From positions 103,064 to 167,063 of the forward strand of contig CAKSWG010000001.1 in the NCBI GenBank assembly GCA_934511465.1: a stretch of DNA of 64,000 nucleotides, given 5' to 3'. Source of the stretch: an uncultured Faecalibacterium sp. (GTDB lineage: Bacteria; Bacillota; Clostridia; Oscillospirales; Ruminococcaceae). Of this stretch, positions 17,929 through 26,588 are shown piece by piece; position 1 is the first letter of the stretch; each line of letters opens with the position of its first letter. The translations under genes and the position numbers were made by a program. A model generated the notes under the pieces. It made no database searches. It saw nothing but the letters and a program-made list of their open reading frames with translations, and was not told the origin of the DNA.

Positions 17929-18662
17929 TGTGCATCGCCTTCCAATCTGCGGTCAGACGCATAAATTTTTCTTGCATAAATCAGATCATCAACGCAGTCA
18001 ACCTCCGTCCATGCATAATCAGAAACATCCGTATAGCCCAGAGAATAATTTTTTTCGAAAATTAACTGGTCAAACAGATTTTCGTACCACTGATCATAAC
18101 ATCCATCGGTGATCATTTTATCAAGTTCTGCAACAACTGTCCCAATGTCGTTTTTGGCAACTTTAATGACACCGACATATTCGCCATAATATTTGGTCAG
18201 CTGCTTGCTCATAACCAGAACCTTGTCCTGATCTACTTCTACGTTGTAATCGCCATCCGTTTTGATTGAGCTGTCCAGCAAAACAGACGTTTTTTCAGGT
18301 TTTGCACAGAGGAGCTCCTTAACGGTTTTTTCTGACATAACGATATCCCCGTTGATCAGAACCGAATCCACCTCCGTGATAAATTCTTTTGCAAACCACA
18401 AAGAGGCAATTGAATTTGTGACAGCATAAAATGGGTTGTAAACAAATGTAATTTTTTCATTCTGGATGCTGTTCCTGATTGCATCTGCCATGTAACCAAT
18501 GACCGCATAAATATGCGCATCCGGATCATATTTGCAGATCAAATCTGTCATTCTCTTAAAAATAGTAACATTATCATCCAGTTTAAACAACGATTTGGGT
18601 TGTTGCAAAGTCAACGGATGTAGTCTTGTGCCCTTGCCAGCCATCATAAAAAAGTAATTCAT
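17925..18662 (-). CDS. LicC-like nucleotidyltransferase (CTP:phospho-alcohol type)
   Basis: A 245-residue enzyme with the nucleotidyltransferase signature GKGTRL at 9-14, PK at 22-23, NGD at 105-107 and EVDCVDDL near the C-terminus for the second metal ligand. In LicC and related enzymes this fold makes CDP-choline; other members use sugar or phosphonate substrates. AGGAGGAGAG before the ATG at 18662 fixes the start, which overlaps the DUF2284 gene as ATGA. With LicD two genes away, it probably makes the CDP-activated donor for LicD. Confidence 0.82.
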   Translation of the reverse strand: MNYFFMMAGKGTRLHPLTLQQPKSLFKLDDNVTIFKRMTDLICKYDPDAHIYAVIGYMADAIRNSIQNEKITFVYNPFYAVTNSIASLWFAKEFITEVDSVLINGDIVMSEKTVKELLCAKPEKTSVLLDSSIKTDGDYNVEVDQDKVLVMSKQLTKYYGEYVGVIKVAKNDIGTVVAELDKMITDGCYDQWYENLFDQLIFEKNYSLGYTDVSDYAWTEVDCVDDLIYARKIYASDRRLEGDAQ

Positions 18663-19213
18663 GTTGCGCTCTCCTCCTGCCACAGCAACAAGCCACAGCG
18701 AATCAGTTTATTATCCGTGGGAAATGTAATATTGATACCATATTTTTTCGCACTTTTAACAACATTCACGCCCGTTGCTTCCAGCGGACTTCTGGACATA
18801 TAAGGATTATTACACCGTTCTTTGCCACACCCATCTTTGCAAAGCTTGCATGACCCGCCAATAAAGCTGATCGCAGTTGAAGCGTTGTGATCCCACATAA
18901 ATTTTTCCAGTTTCAGAAGGGTCTTATGCAGAACAATGCTCGACTCGCTTCGAATTGCGTTGTAGGATGCGCTATCCTTAATATTAAAGGAATAAATCAC
19001 GAACATGCCCTGATCAAATTCCTTCATCATCTGCTGAAAGTCAATTTGTGGCAGCTTGGGTGGACATCTCCAGTTGTTTCCATATTTTCCACAATAAAAG
19101 CAGTTCATTTTGACAGCTTCTTCAAAAATCAGATCTGCCGGATCAATCATCACCCCCTGCGCATCCGGTGCAATGCTATTGAGATATGCAAGGGTTTCCT
19201 CAGCCAAACTCAT
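18659..19213 (-). CDS. DUF2284 cysteine-rich metal-binding protein
   Basis: A 184-residue protein. MNCFYCGKYGNNWRCPP near residue 36 and GGSCKLCKDGCGKERCNNP near residue 135 hold clustered cysteines, as in DUF2284 (predicted metal-binding). A longer frame reaches 19408, but AAGGAAA lies before the ATG at 19213, and the upstream part reads through the licD gene, so the short form is chosen. No enzymatic role is established. A DUF2284 gene inside a glycan operon is unusual. Confidence 0.72.
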   Translation of the reverse strand: MSLAEETLAYLNSIAPDAQGVMIDPADLIFEEAVKMNCFYCGKYGNNWRCPPKLPQIDFQQMMKEFDQGMFVIYSFNIKDSASYNAIRSESSIVLHKTLLKLEKFMWDHNASTAISFIGGSCKLCKDGCGKERCNNPYMSRSPLEATGVNVVKSAKKYGINITFPTDNKLIRCGLLLWQEESAT

Positions 19214-19250
19214 ACTACTATTTTCCTTTATATATGCGAAACAACATAAA

Positions 19251-20153
19251 TCAGCGCAGATATTTTGTATATGAAACATCCGGATCTGTAATTGCTCCGG
19301 TATGCCATGCTCCTCTTTTTTCCACAGGCGGCAACTGCATATAATCGCCATACTGCGTGGCCAGCATTTTGTCGTATTCTTTCGGAATCGGAAATTTGAA
19401 AAGCTCAAATTCCCATGGAATCGTTGTATTCACCCATTCTTCTTGAAAGAAAAGCTCATCCGCCTTATAGATCGTGCAGACTGCCATGTTCCGATATCCT
19501 GTATCTTCATGTTCATACTTTCTTGCGATATGGTCCAGCTCTTTCCAGACTTCCACCGGGTCACGATACGGATACATTTCCATCCTGCGCAAATCCGTTT
19601 CTGTTGGATTCGGGTTGGAACGACGCATATTCGTAGAATTTTCAATGATCAGATTTTTGATTTTGTCATAGCGCTCCTGCAAATCATCCTTTTTTGCATG
19701 ATCCAGCGGAAAAATATCAATGCTGATCCCCTGATTGAATTTTTCATATTGGAACGTTCTGATAACTTCAGCCGTTCTGCTGTTGCGCAGTTTTGTATGC
19801 GCGTAAAAATAGCCATGGTCCGTTCCGGGAGCCTGCAGAAAATACGGCTCAGCGAAGGCTCCTGCCCCGATTGCAAGCAGTTTCTGATAATCTTCTCTGG
19901 GCATCATGACATCAATATCATCATCCCACGGGATAAAGCCTTTATGTCGGATCGCGCCCAGCAAAGAACCGCCGGTGAGCTGATATTGAAAGCCGTTTTT
20001 CTGACATACCGCGTCAAATTTCAAAAGCAGATCCAGCTGGATCGCCCACAGCTTTTTTCGCTCTTTTGTGACGAGAAAACCACTCCGGGTCTCTTCCTCA
20101 AAAAAGCTCTCCGGCAGGATACCTTCCGCAACGATCCTTTCACACTCCGTCAT
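19251..20153 (-). CDS. LicD-family phosphotransferase
   Basis: A 300-residue protein with the LicD core: GGSLLGAIRH at 61-70 and the metal-binding WDDDID at 76-81, followed by MMPREDYQKL. LicD enzymes move phosphocholine, or another phospho-alcohol, from a CDP donor onto a surface glycan. GAGAGGAT precedes the start. Placed with a LicC-like gene but without recognisable choline uptake or kinase genes, so the transferred group may not be choline. Confidence 0.87.
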   Translation of the reverse strand: MTECERIVAEGILPESFFEEETRSGFLVTKERKKLWAIQLDLLLKFDAVCQKNGFQYQLTGGSLLGAIRHKGFIPWDDDIDVMMPREDYQKLLAIGAGAFAEPYFLQAPGTDHGYFYAHTKLRNSRTAEVIRTFQYEKFNQGISIDIFPLDHAKKDDLQERYDKIKNLIIENSTNMRRSNPNPTETDLRRMEMYPYRDPVEVWKELDHIARKYEHEDTGYRNMAVCTIYKADELFFQEEWVNTTIPWEFELFKFPIPKEYDKMLATQYGDYMQLPPVEKRGAWHTGAITDPDVSYTKYLR

Positions 20154-20156
20154 GAT

Positions 20157-20660
20157 TCAAATCCTCTCGTTTTTGATGTTATCTGCTGCCTGTGCCATTC
20201 CTATTGCCCGTACCAGAAAGCAGCTGTTTCTCTCAGATGCTCTTTCCAGCACAAAGTCATGCCTGTGATAGAATTTCCGTGCATTTATATTGGAGTCGTC
20301 CACTTCCAGACGGATCTTTTCCATGCCGGCCTTTTGTGCTTCCAAAATGCAATGCCGCAACAAAAGTGTACCGCAGCCGGTCCCCTGATGCTCTTTCCGA
20401 ATGCCGATCAGTGAAATATACGCCGTTTTTGTTATTAGATCATTGACGTACATTGCCGCCATACCGATCACCTCATTCTGGTTTTCCATAACGATCACAT
20501 CGGCATGTTCTGCCAGTTTTTCGGCGTATGCTGCCAGCTCCACACGCTGCGACAGTGTGCGGAATTCTGCTGAAAAGGACTCGATCAGCGCTAGAACATC
20601 TGCTTTTGTATATAACCGCTTATACTCCACCAATACTGCTCCTTCGGCTTTTTTAAGCAT
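20157..20660 (-). CDS. GNAT-family N-acetyltransferase
   Basis: A 167-residue acetyltransferase. IGIRKEHQGTGCGTLLL is the acetyl-CoA pyrophosphate-binding loop, followed by KIRLEVDDSNINARKFYHRHDF, the usual motif B region. It overlaps the ATP-grasp gene by eight bases and ends three bases before licD. It probably acylates an amino group on the precursor made in this operon; the acceptor is unknown. Confidence 0.85.
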   Translation of the reverse strand: MLKKAEGAVLVEYKRLYTKADVLALIESFSAEFRTLSQRVELAAYAEKLAEHADVIVMENQNEVIGMAAMYVNDLITKTAYISLIGIRKEHQGTGCGTLLLRHCILEAQKAGMEKIRLEVDDSNINARKFYHRHDFVLERASERNSCFLVRAIGMAQAADNIKNERI

Positions 20661-21864
20661 TCTCTACGACCACACGATAATACTTTTGAATGTTGTTTGT
20701 GATCTCCATCATTTCTTCCATGCTGTCTGCCTTGAACAGAATGGTGCCCAGCGAATGGGTCGTATTCTGATAAGCATGGACTTCTTCGCCCGGCTGCTTG
20801 GTACAGTACACTTCCAGCAGGTTTTTCTTACGGAAATCCTCGTCAAACCAGATCTCTTTAAATATGCCATTCACGGTGCTGAGCAGCATGTAATTGCTCC
20901 AGCATCCAATGGTCGGTGCCATCTGTAAGTCAGAACAGTCTTCGCCAACAGCGGCACGGATGGTATAATCCACAAGGTCCACACCGGTGGCATATTGAAT
21001 CAGCTGCGGGATATAGCTGCCGCCGTTGCGCGGGCCAAGCTCCAGAATGTAAACTGTGTCAGTTTCATCGATAATGGCTTCAATATTGTATGCACAGGTC
21101 TTCATGCCCAGCGCCGTGATCAGCCGCTGCAGCTCCGCATCCACCTTTGCTTTCATTTCCGGTGTGAGCAAGCTGGGCCAGAACTCGCCCAATGCCACAT
21201 ATTCACGGGTTCCCCTGCCGCTGTAAAGCTCGTTGCCGTAACTCGTGAACACCAGCTTCCCATCCACCGAAAAGCCGTCGCCGGATACCTGATAGCCTTT
21301 TTTGCGAATAAACTCTTCTACAATAAACCGCCCGCCGCGAGAGTAAGAAAGCGCTTCTTCCACCGCTGCCTTCAGTTCACTTTTGTCATAAATTTTTACA
21401 ACGCCCTTGCTGCCAGAGGAGTCCACAGGCTTTACCATAACCGGGAAATGGAACTGATCGATTTCCCGGTACGCATCTTCATAGTTCGTATATCCATGCG
21501 CCTGCGGGCAATTCAGTCCATGTTTTTGCAGAAAATCACGAAACAAATCTTTTTCGGTCAGGATCTTTACCGATTCATATGGATTGCCGGGCAGGTCCAT
21601 CTTCTCTGCCACATAGGCCGCTGTCGGGGCTGCCGGGTCGGAAGCATACGCCACAATGCCGTCGATCTGCAGCTCTTGCGCCAGCCGCAGCACGGCTTCC
21701 TTATCGGTCGTGCTGACGTTATGGTATTCGTCCGCAAACTTATGGCCCGGGTTTTCCGGCAGATAATCACAGGTGATCGTATACAAGCCGAGTTCCTTCG
21801 CCTTTTTGATGCTTGGGATCTGCTGCATGGAGCCGCCCAGAAGAAGGACTTTTTTTTGCGCCAT
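20653..21864 (-). CDS. ATP-grasp ligase
   Basis: A 403-residue enzyme of the carboxylate-amine ligase type. The N-terminal pre-ATP-grasp domain begins KKVLLLGGSMQQIP; FPVMVKPVDSSGSKGV is the phosphate-binding loop and ILELGPRNGGSYIPQLI holds the metal-binding Glu and Asn. Relatives join an acyl phosphate to an amine. In this setting it may attach an amino acid to the decoration or its carrier. It is 15 bases after the aminotransferase gene. Confidence 0.83.
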   Translation of the reverse strand: MAQKKVLLLGGSMQQIPSIKKAKELGLYTITCDYLPENPGHKFADEYHNVSTTDKEAVLRLAQELQIDGIVAYASDPAAPTAAYVAEKMDLPGNPYESVKILTEKDLFRDFLQKHGLNCPQAHGYTNYEDAYREIDQFHFPVMVKPVDSSGSKGVVKIYDKSELKAAVEEALSYSRGGRFIVEEFIRKKGYQVSGDGFSVDGKLVFTSYGNELYSGRGTREYVALGEFWPSLLTPEMKAKVDAELQRLITALGMKTCAYNIEAIIDETDTVYILELGPRNGGSYIPQLIQYATGVDLVDYTIRAAVGEDCSDLQMAPTIGCWSNYMLLSTVNGIFKEIWFDEDFRKKNLLEVYCTKQPGEEVHAYQNTTHSLGTILFKADSMEEMMEITNNIQKYYRVVVENA

Positions 21865-21879
21865 TGTATAAACTTCCTT

Positions 21880-23037
21880 TCAAACGATGCCATCCACAAA
21901 TTTTTTGATTCGTCCGCACGCTTCCAGCAGTTTTTTTTCATCCAAAGTACAGGCAATGCGGATATGGTCATTGTAATGGTTTCCATACGCAGCCCCCGGT
22001 ACCACAGCCACATGCTGTTTTTCCAGCAGCTGATGGGCAAAGGTCAACGAATCCATTCCTGTCCTGCCAATGTTGACAAACAGATAAAAGGTCGCTTCCG
22101 GTTCCGGGCAGAAGAGTTTATCGATCTGGTTGATCGCACGGCACATGCTGCGGCATCGATGTTCAAAAACATCCCTGATATTGTGCTTCTCTGCACAATG
22201 CCGGTAAGCCGCGATGCCCGCATACTGAGACGGAAGTGATGCACAGGCCGCCACGTTTTCCTGTAGTTTCGTCATATCTGCAATGACGCTTTCCGGGCCA
22301 ATGGCATAACCAGCCCGATATCCTGTCATTGCAAACCGTTTGGAGAGGCTGTCCACCACAACCGTACGCTCCATCATACCGGGGAATGCTACAATACTTT
22401 CATGTGGACATCCGTTAAAGATGAGCGTCTTATACACTTCATCTGAGATCACCGCAAAATCGTAACGGTTTGCCAGTTCTGCGATCCGCTGCAACGTATC
22501 GTGCCTTATCACACGCCCAGAGGGATTACACGGCGAATTCAGAATCATTGCTGCCGTTTTTGGCGTTATCGCATTGTGGATCTGCTCTGCCGTCACAGTA
22601 AAGCCCGACTCTTCCGTGGTGTTCACGATGACTGGGACTCCACCGCAGGAACGTACCATCTGAACATAATTCACATAGTACGGTCCAGGAATGATCACCT
22701 CATCACCCGGATCAATGAGACAGCGCAGGGACAAATACAATGCTTCCATGCCGCCTACTGTTACGATCACATTGCTTTCCGGTGCGACAGCCAGGCCATA
22801 CTCCCTGCGGAATTGCTCCGCGATCACCTGCCGGAACTCCAGCAGGCCCGCATTGGCAGAATACCGCGTTTTTCCGGCCATAATCGCATCACAGGCCGCT
22901 TTTTTGATAATCTCGTCCGGTTGAACATCCGGGTCCCCCAGTGTCAAGTCGAGCACATCATCATACTCTTGCGCCAAATTGAACAGCTCTCTTGTCAAAG
23001 ACGGTGTGATTACTTCGACTGCACTTGATGATTTCAT
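21880..23037 (-). CDS. Class I/II aminotransferase
   Basis: A 385-residue fold-type I PLP enzyme: NSPCNPSG at 167-174, DEVY at 199-202 and the PLP Lys233 in SLSKRFAMTGYRAGY. It resembles the aspartate aminotransferase Ib group that acts on small amino acids. Its place before an ATP-grasp ligase suggests it supplies an amino acid for ligation, but a housekeeping role is possible. No symbol is assigned. Confidence 0.85.
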   Translation of the reverse strand: MKSSSAVEVITPSLTRELFNLAQEYDDVLDLTLGDPDVQPDEIIKKAACDAIMAGKTRYSANAGLLEFRQVIAEQFRREYGLAVAPESNVIVTVGGMEALYLSLRCLIDPGDEVIIPGPYYVNYVQMVRSCGGVPVIVNTTEESGFTVTAEQIHNAITPKTAAMILNSPCNPSGRVIRHDTLQRIAELANRYDFAVISDEVYKTLIFNGCPHESIVAFPGMMERTVVVDSLSKRFAMTGYRAGYAIGPESVIADMTKLQENVAACASLPSQYAGIAAYRHCAEKHNIRDVFEHRCRSMCRAINQIDKLFCPEPEATFYLFVNIGRTGMDSLTFAHQLLEKQHVAVVPGAAYGNHYNDHIRIACTLDEKKLLEACGRIKKFVDGIV

Positions 23038-23123
23038 TCAAGATTCCTCTTTAAACTGTTTTTATGGACTTTTAAATCTGCCTCTACACGTTTTTACCAC
23101 GCGCATCGGACTTTCCCGTCCAA

Positions 23124-24587
23124 TTATTCCTCATTGTCTGCCCAAGGTTTTTTCTGAAGTTTGGGTTTCACCACATTCCATAGAAACTCAAAGGTATCCA
23201 GCTTCAGCAGCGCGGAGCCAGTCAGATAGACCGCAAGACCCAGCGGGATCTGAAGCGCCAACATCGCAAGATCCGGCAGATGAACCAGACCCACCAGCCA
23301 CATACAAAAGCCCGTAGACACAGCCAGCAGAAGGGTAGGCAAAATGTCCATCAGCTGTTCAAGATAGCGATAATTCAGCAGCTTCCAGTTCGGCCACGTA
23401 TTAATAAGCTGACTCAGCACACTGGACACCAGCAGGCTGTAGCCCATAGCCATCACGCTGATGCGATAGGTAATGAGCAGCAGCGTGAGACCCATGATTT
23501 TTTTTATGATCTCCAGTTTTAGATACAGGTCGCTGCGCCCCATAGCCTTGATCGCGTTCAGGTTCGCCGTATGGATCGGGTAGAACATGTAGGTGACACA
23601 GCAAATACGCAGAAATGGCACACAAGGCAGCCACTTATCTGTCAGGAACAGACGCACAATAGGCTCTGCACAAAAAGCCACCGCCATCATCAATGGTGCA
23701 ATGATATAAACACTCATCTTGATCGTGTTTCGGGTCATGTCCTTGACCAGCGTAGGTTCATCCTGTGCGGCAGACATAGCCGGAAAAAGCACGCTGTCAA
23801 TGGAGCTGTCCACATTTACTGCGATGGTATTCGGGACATACTGGCCTTGATTGTAATAGGCCAGATCGGCAGAGGTGTAGACGCGGCCGATCACCAGACT
23901 GCGCAGGTTGTTGTACACCGTATCCAGCAGCGATGAAGCCAGCAGCCGCCAACCGTAGGAGAGCAGCCCCTTCAGTCGCTGCCACGAGAACATTTTCTTT
24001 GGGCGCCACTTTACAGTCAGAAATAAAATCAGCGTGTCGATGGCCGTATTGGAAAGCTGCTGTGCCACCAACGCCCAGACGCCGAACCCGGCATAGGCCA
24101 TCCACAGACCGAGGGCTGCCGAAAAAAGCGTGCCGCCGATGGTCGAAAAGAAGAACAGCCTGAACAGCATATTGCGCGACACATACACCTGCTGCACGCT
24201 TTTGACGCCGGAAAGCACCAGCGTCAGGCTAATGACCCGGACGATGGGCGTCAGGCCGGGCCGTTTGTAAAAGGCCGCGATGTAGGGTGCCGCGATGAAC
24301 ATGATGAGATAGATCAGAACGCAGACGGCAAAATTGAAGTAGAACACGGAGGAAAAATCCAAATCATCCGCGTCTTTTTTCTGGATCAGCGCCGTGCTGA
24401 GGCCGCAGTCCACAAACACATACATGATGTTGGTGAACACCGACACCAGCGCAATCATGCCGTAGTCATCCGGTGCCAAAAGGCGAGCCAACAGCACCGA
24501 CACCACCGCTGTGACCAGCTGTGCACCACAGCGCTCAGCAAAACGCCAGATAAAATTGCTCAGAATAACATTCTTTTTATTTTTCAT
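23124..24587 (-). CDS. Polysaccharide flippase (WzxC-like, MOP superfamily)
   Basis: A 487-residue membrane protein with about fourteen helices. It starts MKNKKNVILSNFIWRFAERCG and contains LLAPDDYGMIALV, the signature of this flippase family. A longer frame to 24974 runs through the glycosyltransferase gene; the ATG at 24587 overlaps its stop as ATGA. It should flip a lipid-linked oligosaccharide to the outer face, tying the operon to surface glycan assembly. Confidence 0.9.
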   Translation of the reverse strand: MKNKKNVILSNFIWRFAERCGAQLVTAVVSVLLARLLAPDDYGMIALVSVFTNIMYVFVDCGLSTALIQKKDADDLDFSSVFYFNFAVCVLIYLIMFIAAPYIAAFYKRPGLTPIVRVISLTLVLSGVKSVQQVYVSRNMLFRLFFFSTIGGTLFSAALGLWMAYAGFGVWALVAQQLSNTAIDTLILFLTVKWRPKKMFSWQRLKGLLSYGWRLLASSLLDTVYNNLRSLVIGRVYTSADLAYYNQGQYVPNTIAVNVDSSIDSVLFPAMSAAQDEPTLVKDMTRNTIKMSVYIIAPLMMAVAFCAEPIVRLFLTDKWLPCVPFLRICCVTYMFYPIHTANLNAIKAMGRSDLYLKLEIIKKIMGLTLLLITYRISVMAMGYSLLVSSVLSQLINTWPNWKLLNYRYLEQLMDILPTLLLAVSTGFCMWLVGLVHLPDLAMLALQIPLGLAVYLTGSALLKLDTFEFLWNVVKPKLQKKPWADNEE

Positions 24588-25561
24588 GCTTTCTTTCGTT
24601 TTTCTCTTGTTTTTCTCAGCCAGCTGTCCCACACTTCCCGCAGGATATATTGCTTTTTTTCTGCATTCAGTTGCATAAAATCGTGCCGCAGGGCAGGGTC
24701 TGCCAGCAGGCAGCCGCCACCGCGCTGCATGACGGCAAGCAGCAGCTGATCGCGGTCTGCTACGGCTTTTGCCGCCGCCACGATCTCCAGGCTCTGGCCG
24801 GTCACCTGACAGTACCGGTACACCTTCGTCGTGAACTCTGTGGTCCACATCTGGGTGCGGGTCCGTTTTTTCTGCGAAACGGTATTCAGGTTCCGTGAAG
24901 TCCACGAGCCCGCCGCAAACAGCCGATAGACTGACATAATTTCTTTGAAGCGGTGAACCTTTCCGCTCAGGCACAGATACACCGCGCGGGGGTAGTCGCC
25001 AAAATGCTCGGCACTCAACCCTTCCGGCGGAAAGCAGTATTCCCGACGGCAGAGCACCGATGACGTATGAAAGGCTGCGCCGCCATGCTCCATGGCCTCG
25101 GCAAAAGTTACATCGTGATCGGCTTTTGTGTCGTACAGCGCCCGTTTCCCACCCGAGATGCAGTCTAATTCTTCCGTATTGTGCACGCAGGCCAAATAAT
25201 CCGCGTGTGTCTCCAAAAAATCCACCTGTCGCTGCAGTTTGTTCTCATCGCACCAGAAGTCGTCGCCTTCACATGCCGCAATATATTTTCCCTGCAAACG
25301 GGGCCAAACAATATTCTTTACAATTCCCGTCCCACGGGAATACTGGTTTTCCTCCTCAAAAATCGGTTTGATGATGTCCGGGTATTTTGCCGCATACTCC
25401 GCAATGATCTCCGCCGTGTGGTCTGTGGAGGCGTCGTCATGGACGATCACCTCATATTTAAAATTTGTTTTCTGATTTACAAAGCCTTCCAGTGCATCAC
25501 GGATGTATTTTTCATGGTTGTATGCCAGGCAGTACGCCGACACCATTACCTCAAACGCCAT
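24584..25561 (-). CDS. Family 2 glycosyltransferase
   Basis: A 325-residue GT-A enzyme: SAYCLAYNHEKYIRDAL at the N-terminus, VIVHDDASTDHT for the nucleotide-sugar contact, and CEGDDFW as the DxD-like metal motif. GGAGG stands before the ATG at 25561, so this start is preferred over one nine codons upstream. It is the first gene of the operon; the sugar transferred is unknown. The region 25562-25768 upstream separates it from divergent genes. Confidence 0.87.
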   Translation of the reverse strand: MAFEVMVSAYCLAYNHEKYIRDALEGFVNQKTNFKYEVIVHDDASTDHTAEIIAEYAAKYPDIIKPIFEEENQYSRGTGIVKNIVWPRLQGKYIAACEGDDFWCDENKLQRQVDFLETHADYLACVHNTEELDCISGGKRALYDTKADHDVTFAEAMEHGGAAFHTSSVLCRREYCFPPEGLSAEHFGDYPRAVYLCLSGKVHRFKEIMSVYRLFAAGSWTSRNLNTVSQKKRTRTQMWTTEFTTKVYRYCQVTGQSLEIVAAAKAVADRDQLLLAVMQRGGGCLLADPALRHDFMQLNAEKKQYILREVWDSWLRKTREKRKKA

Positions 25562-25768
25562 TTTTACCTCCATAGGCAGCGTGAACATGCCGCCTTTCGT
25601 GATCTTTTATAATATAACACACATCCACTCTGGTTTCAACCACCGCGCAGAATGTCGCTTTCTGCTGCCCGCCGCCCCTTCTCTTTCCGCCGCAGGCATG
25701 GTATACTGAGAGAGAATATGCTGCCTTACCGATATGGAAGGCAGAAAAAAGGAGTTTAGGATCGGAAT

Positions 25769-26569
25769 ATGAAAACAAAATTTGGCATTGTGGGCTGCGG
25801 ATTTCTGGGCGGCATCGTGGCCAACGCATGGAAGAACGGCCTGCTGCCGGACTACGAGCTGGTGGGCGTGACCAGCCGCACCCGTGCTTCGGCGGAAAAG
25901 CTTGCCGCCGAGGTGGGCTGTCCCGTCTGTGACACCGTGGACGCACTGCTGGAGCAGCAGCCGGAGTACATCGTGGAGACTGCCTCGGTGGAGGCCGTGC
26001 GCGCCATGGCCGTGCCGGTGCTGAAAAAGGGCGTGAACCTTGTGATCATCTCCATTGGCGCGTTTGCAGACCTCGATTTCTATGAGCAGGTCAAGACCGC
26101 TGCCGCAGAGGGCGGCGCCAAGGTGCATCTGGCAAGCGGCGCCATCGGCGGTTTTGATGTATTGCAGACCGTTACCCTGATGGCCCATGCACAGCAGCTT
26201 GCCGAGACGGCTGGCATCGAGACCCACACCGGTGCAAAGGGCTTCCGCAACACGCCCGTATGGGCCGAGCACCTGCTGACCGACACCGAAAAGACCACCG
26301 TGTTCACCGGCAATGCCAAGCAGGCCATCGCCACCTTCCCCCGCCGGGTGAATGTGGCCGTGGCCACCTCGCTGGCCACCACCGGCCCGGAGATCACCGG
26401 CGTGACCATGCACTCGGTGCCCGGCTGGGTGGGCGATGACCACTGCATCACCGCCGAGATCGAGGGCGTGAAGGCTGTGGTGGACATCTGCTCGTCCACC
26501 AGCGCCATTGCGGGCTGGAGCGTCGTTGCCCTGCTGCGCAACCTTGCTTCCCCTGTGTGCTTCTATTAA
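25769..26569 (+). CDS. Aspartate dehydrogenase-like protein (NadX family)
   Basis: A 266-residue NAD(P)-binding protein. GIVGCGFLGG at 6-15 is the dinucleotide fold, and LASGAIGGFDVLQ plus ATSLATTGPEITGV match the L-aspartate dehydrogenase catalytic domain. NadX makes iminoaspartate for NAD synthesis or catabolises aspartate, but nadA/nadC are not nearby. It is followed 19 bases later by a hydroxyacid dehydrogenase-like gene, so both may act on related keto or imino acids. AAAGGAG precedes the start. Confidence 0.82.
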   Translation: MKTKFGIVGCGFLGGIVANAWKNGLLPDYELVGVTSRTRASAEKLAAEVGCPVCDTVDALLEQQPEYIVETASVEAVRAMAVPVLKKGVNLVIISIGAFADLDFYEQVKTAAAEGGAKVHLASGAIGGFDVLQTVTLMAHAQQLAETAGIETHTGAKGFRNTPVWAEHLLTDTEKTTVFTGNAKQAIATFPRRVNVAVATSLATTGPEITGVTMHSVPGWVGDDHCITAEIEGVKAVVDICSSTSAIAGWSVVALLRNLASPVCFY

Positions 26570-26588
26570 ATAAGGAGGGCTTTGCCAA

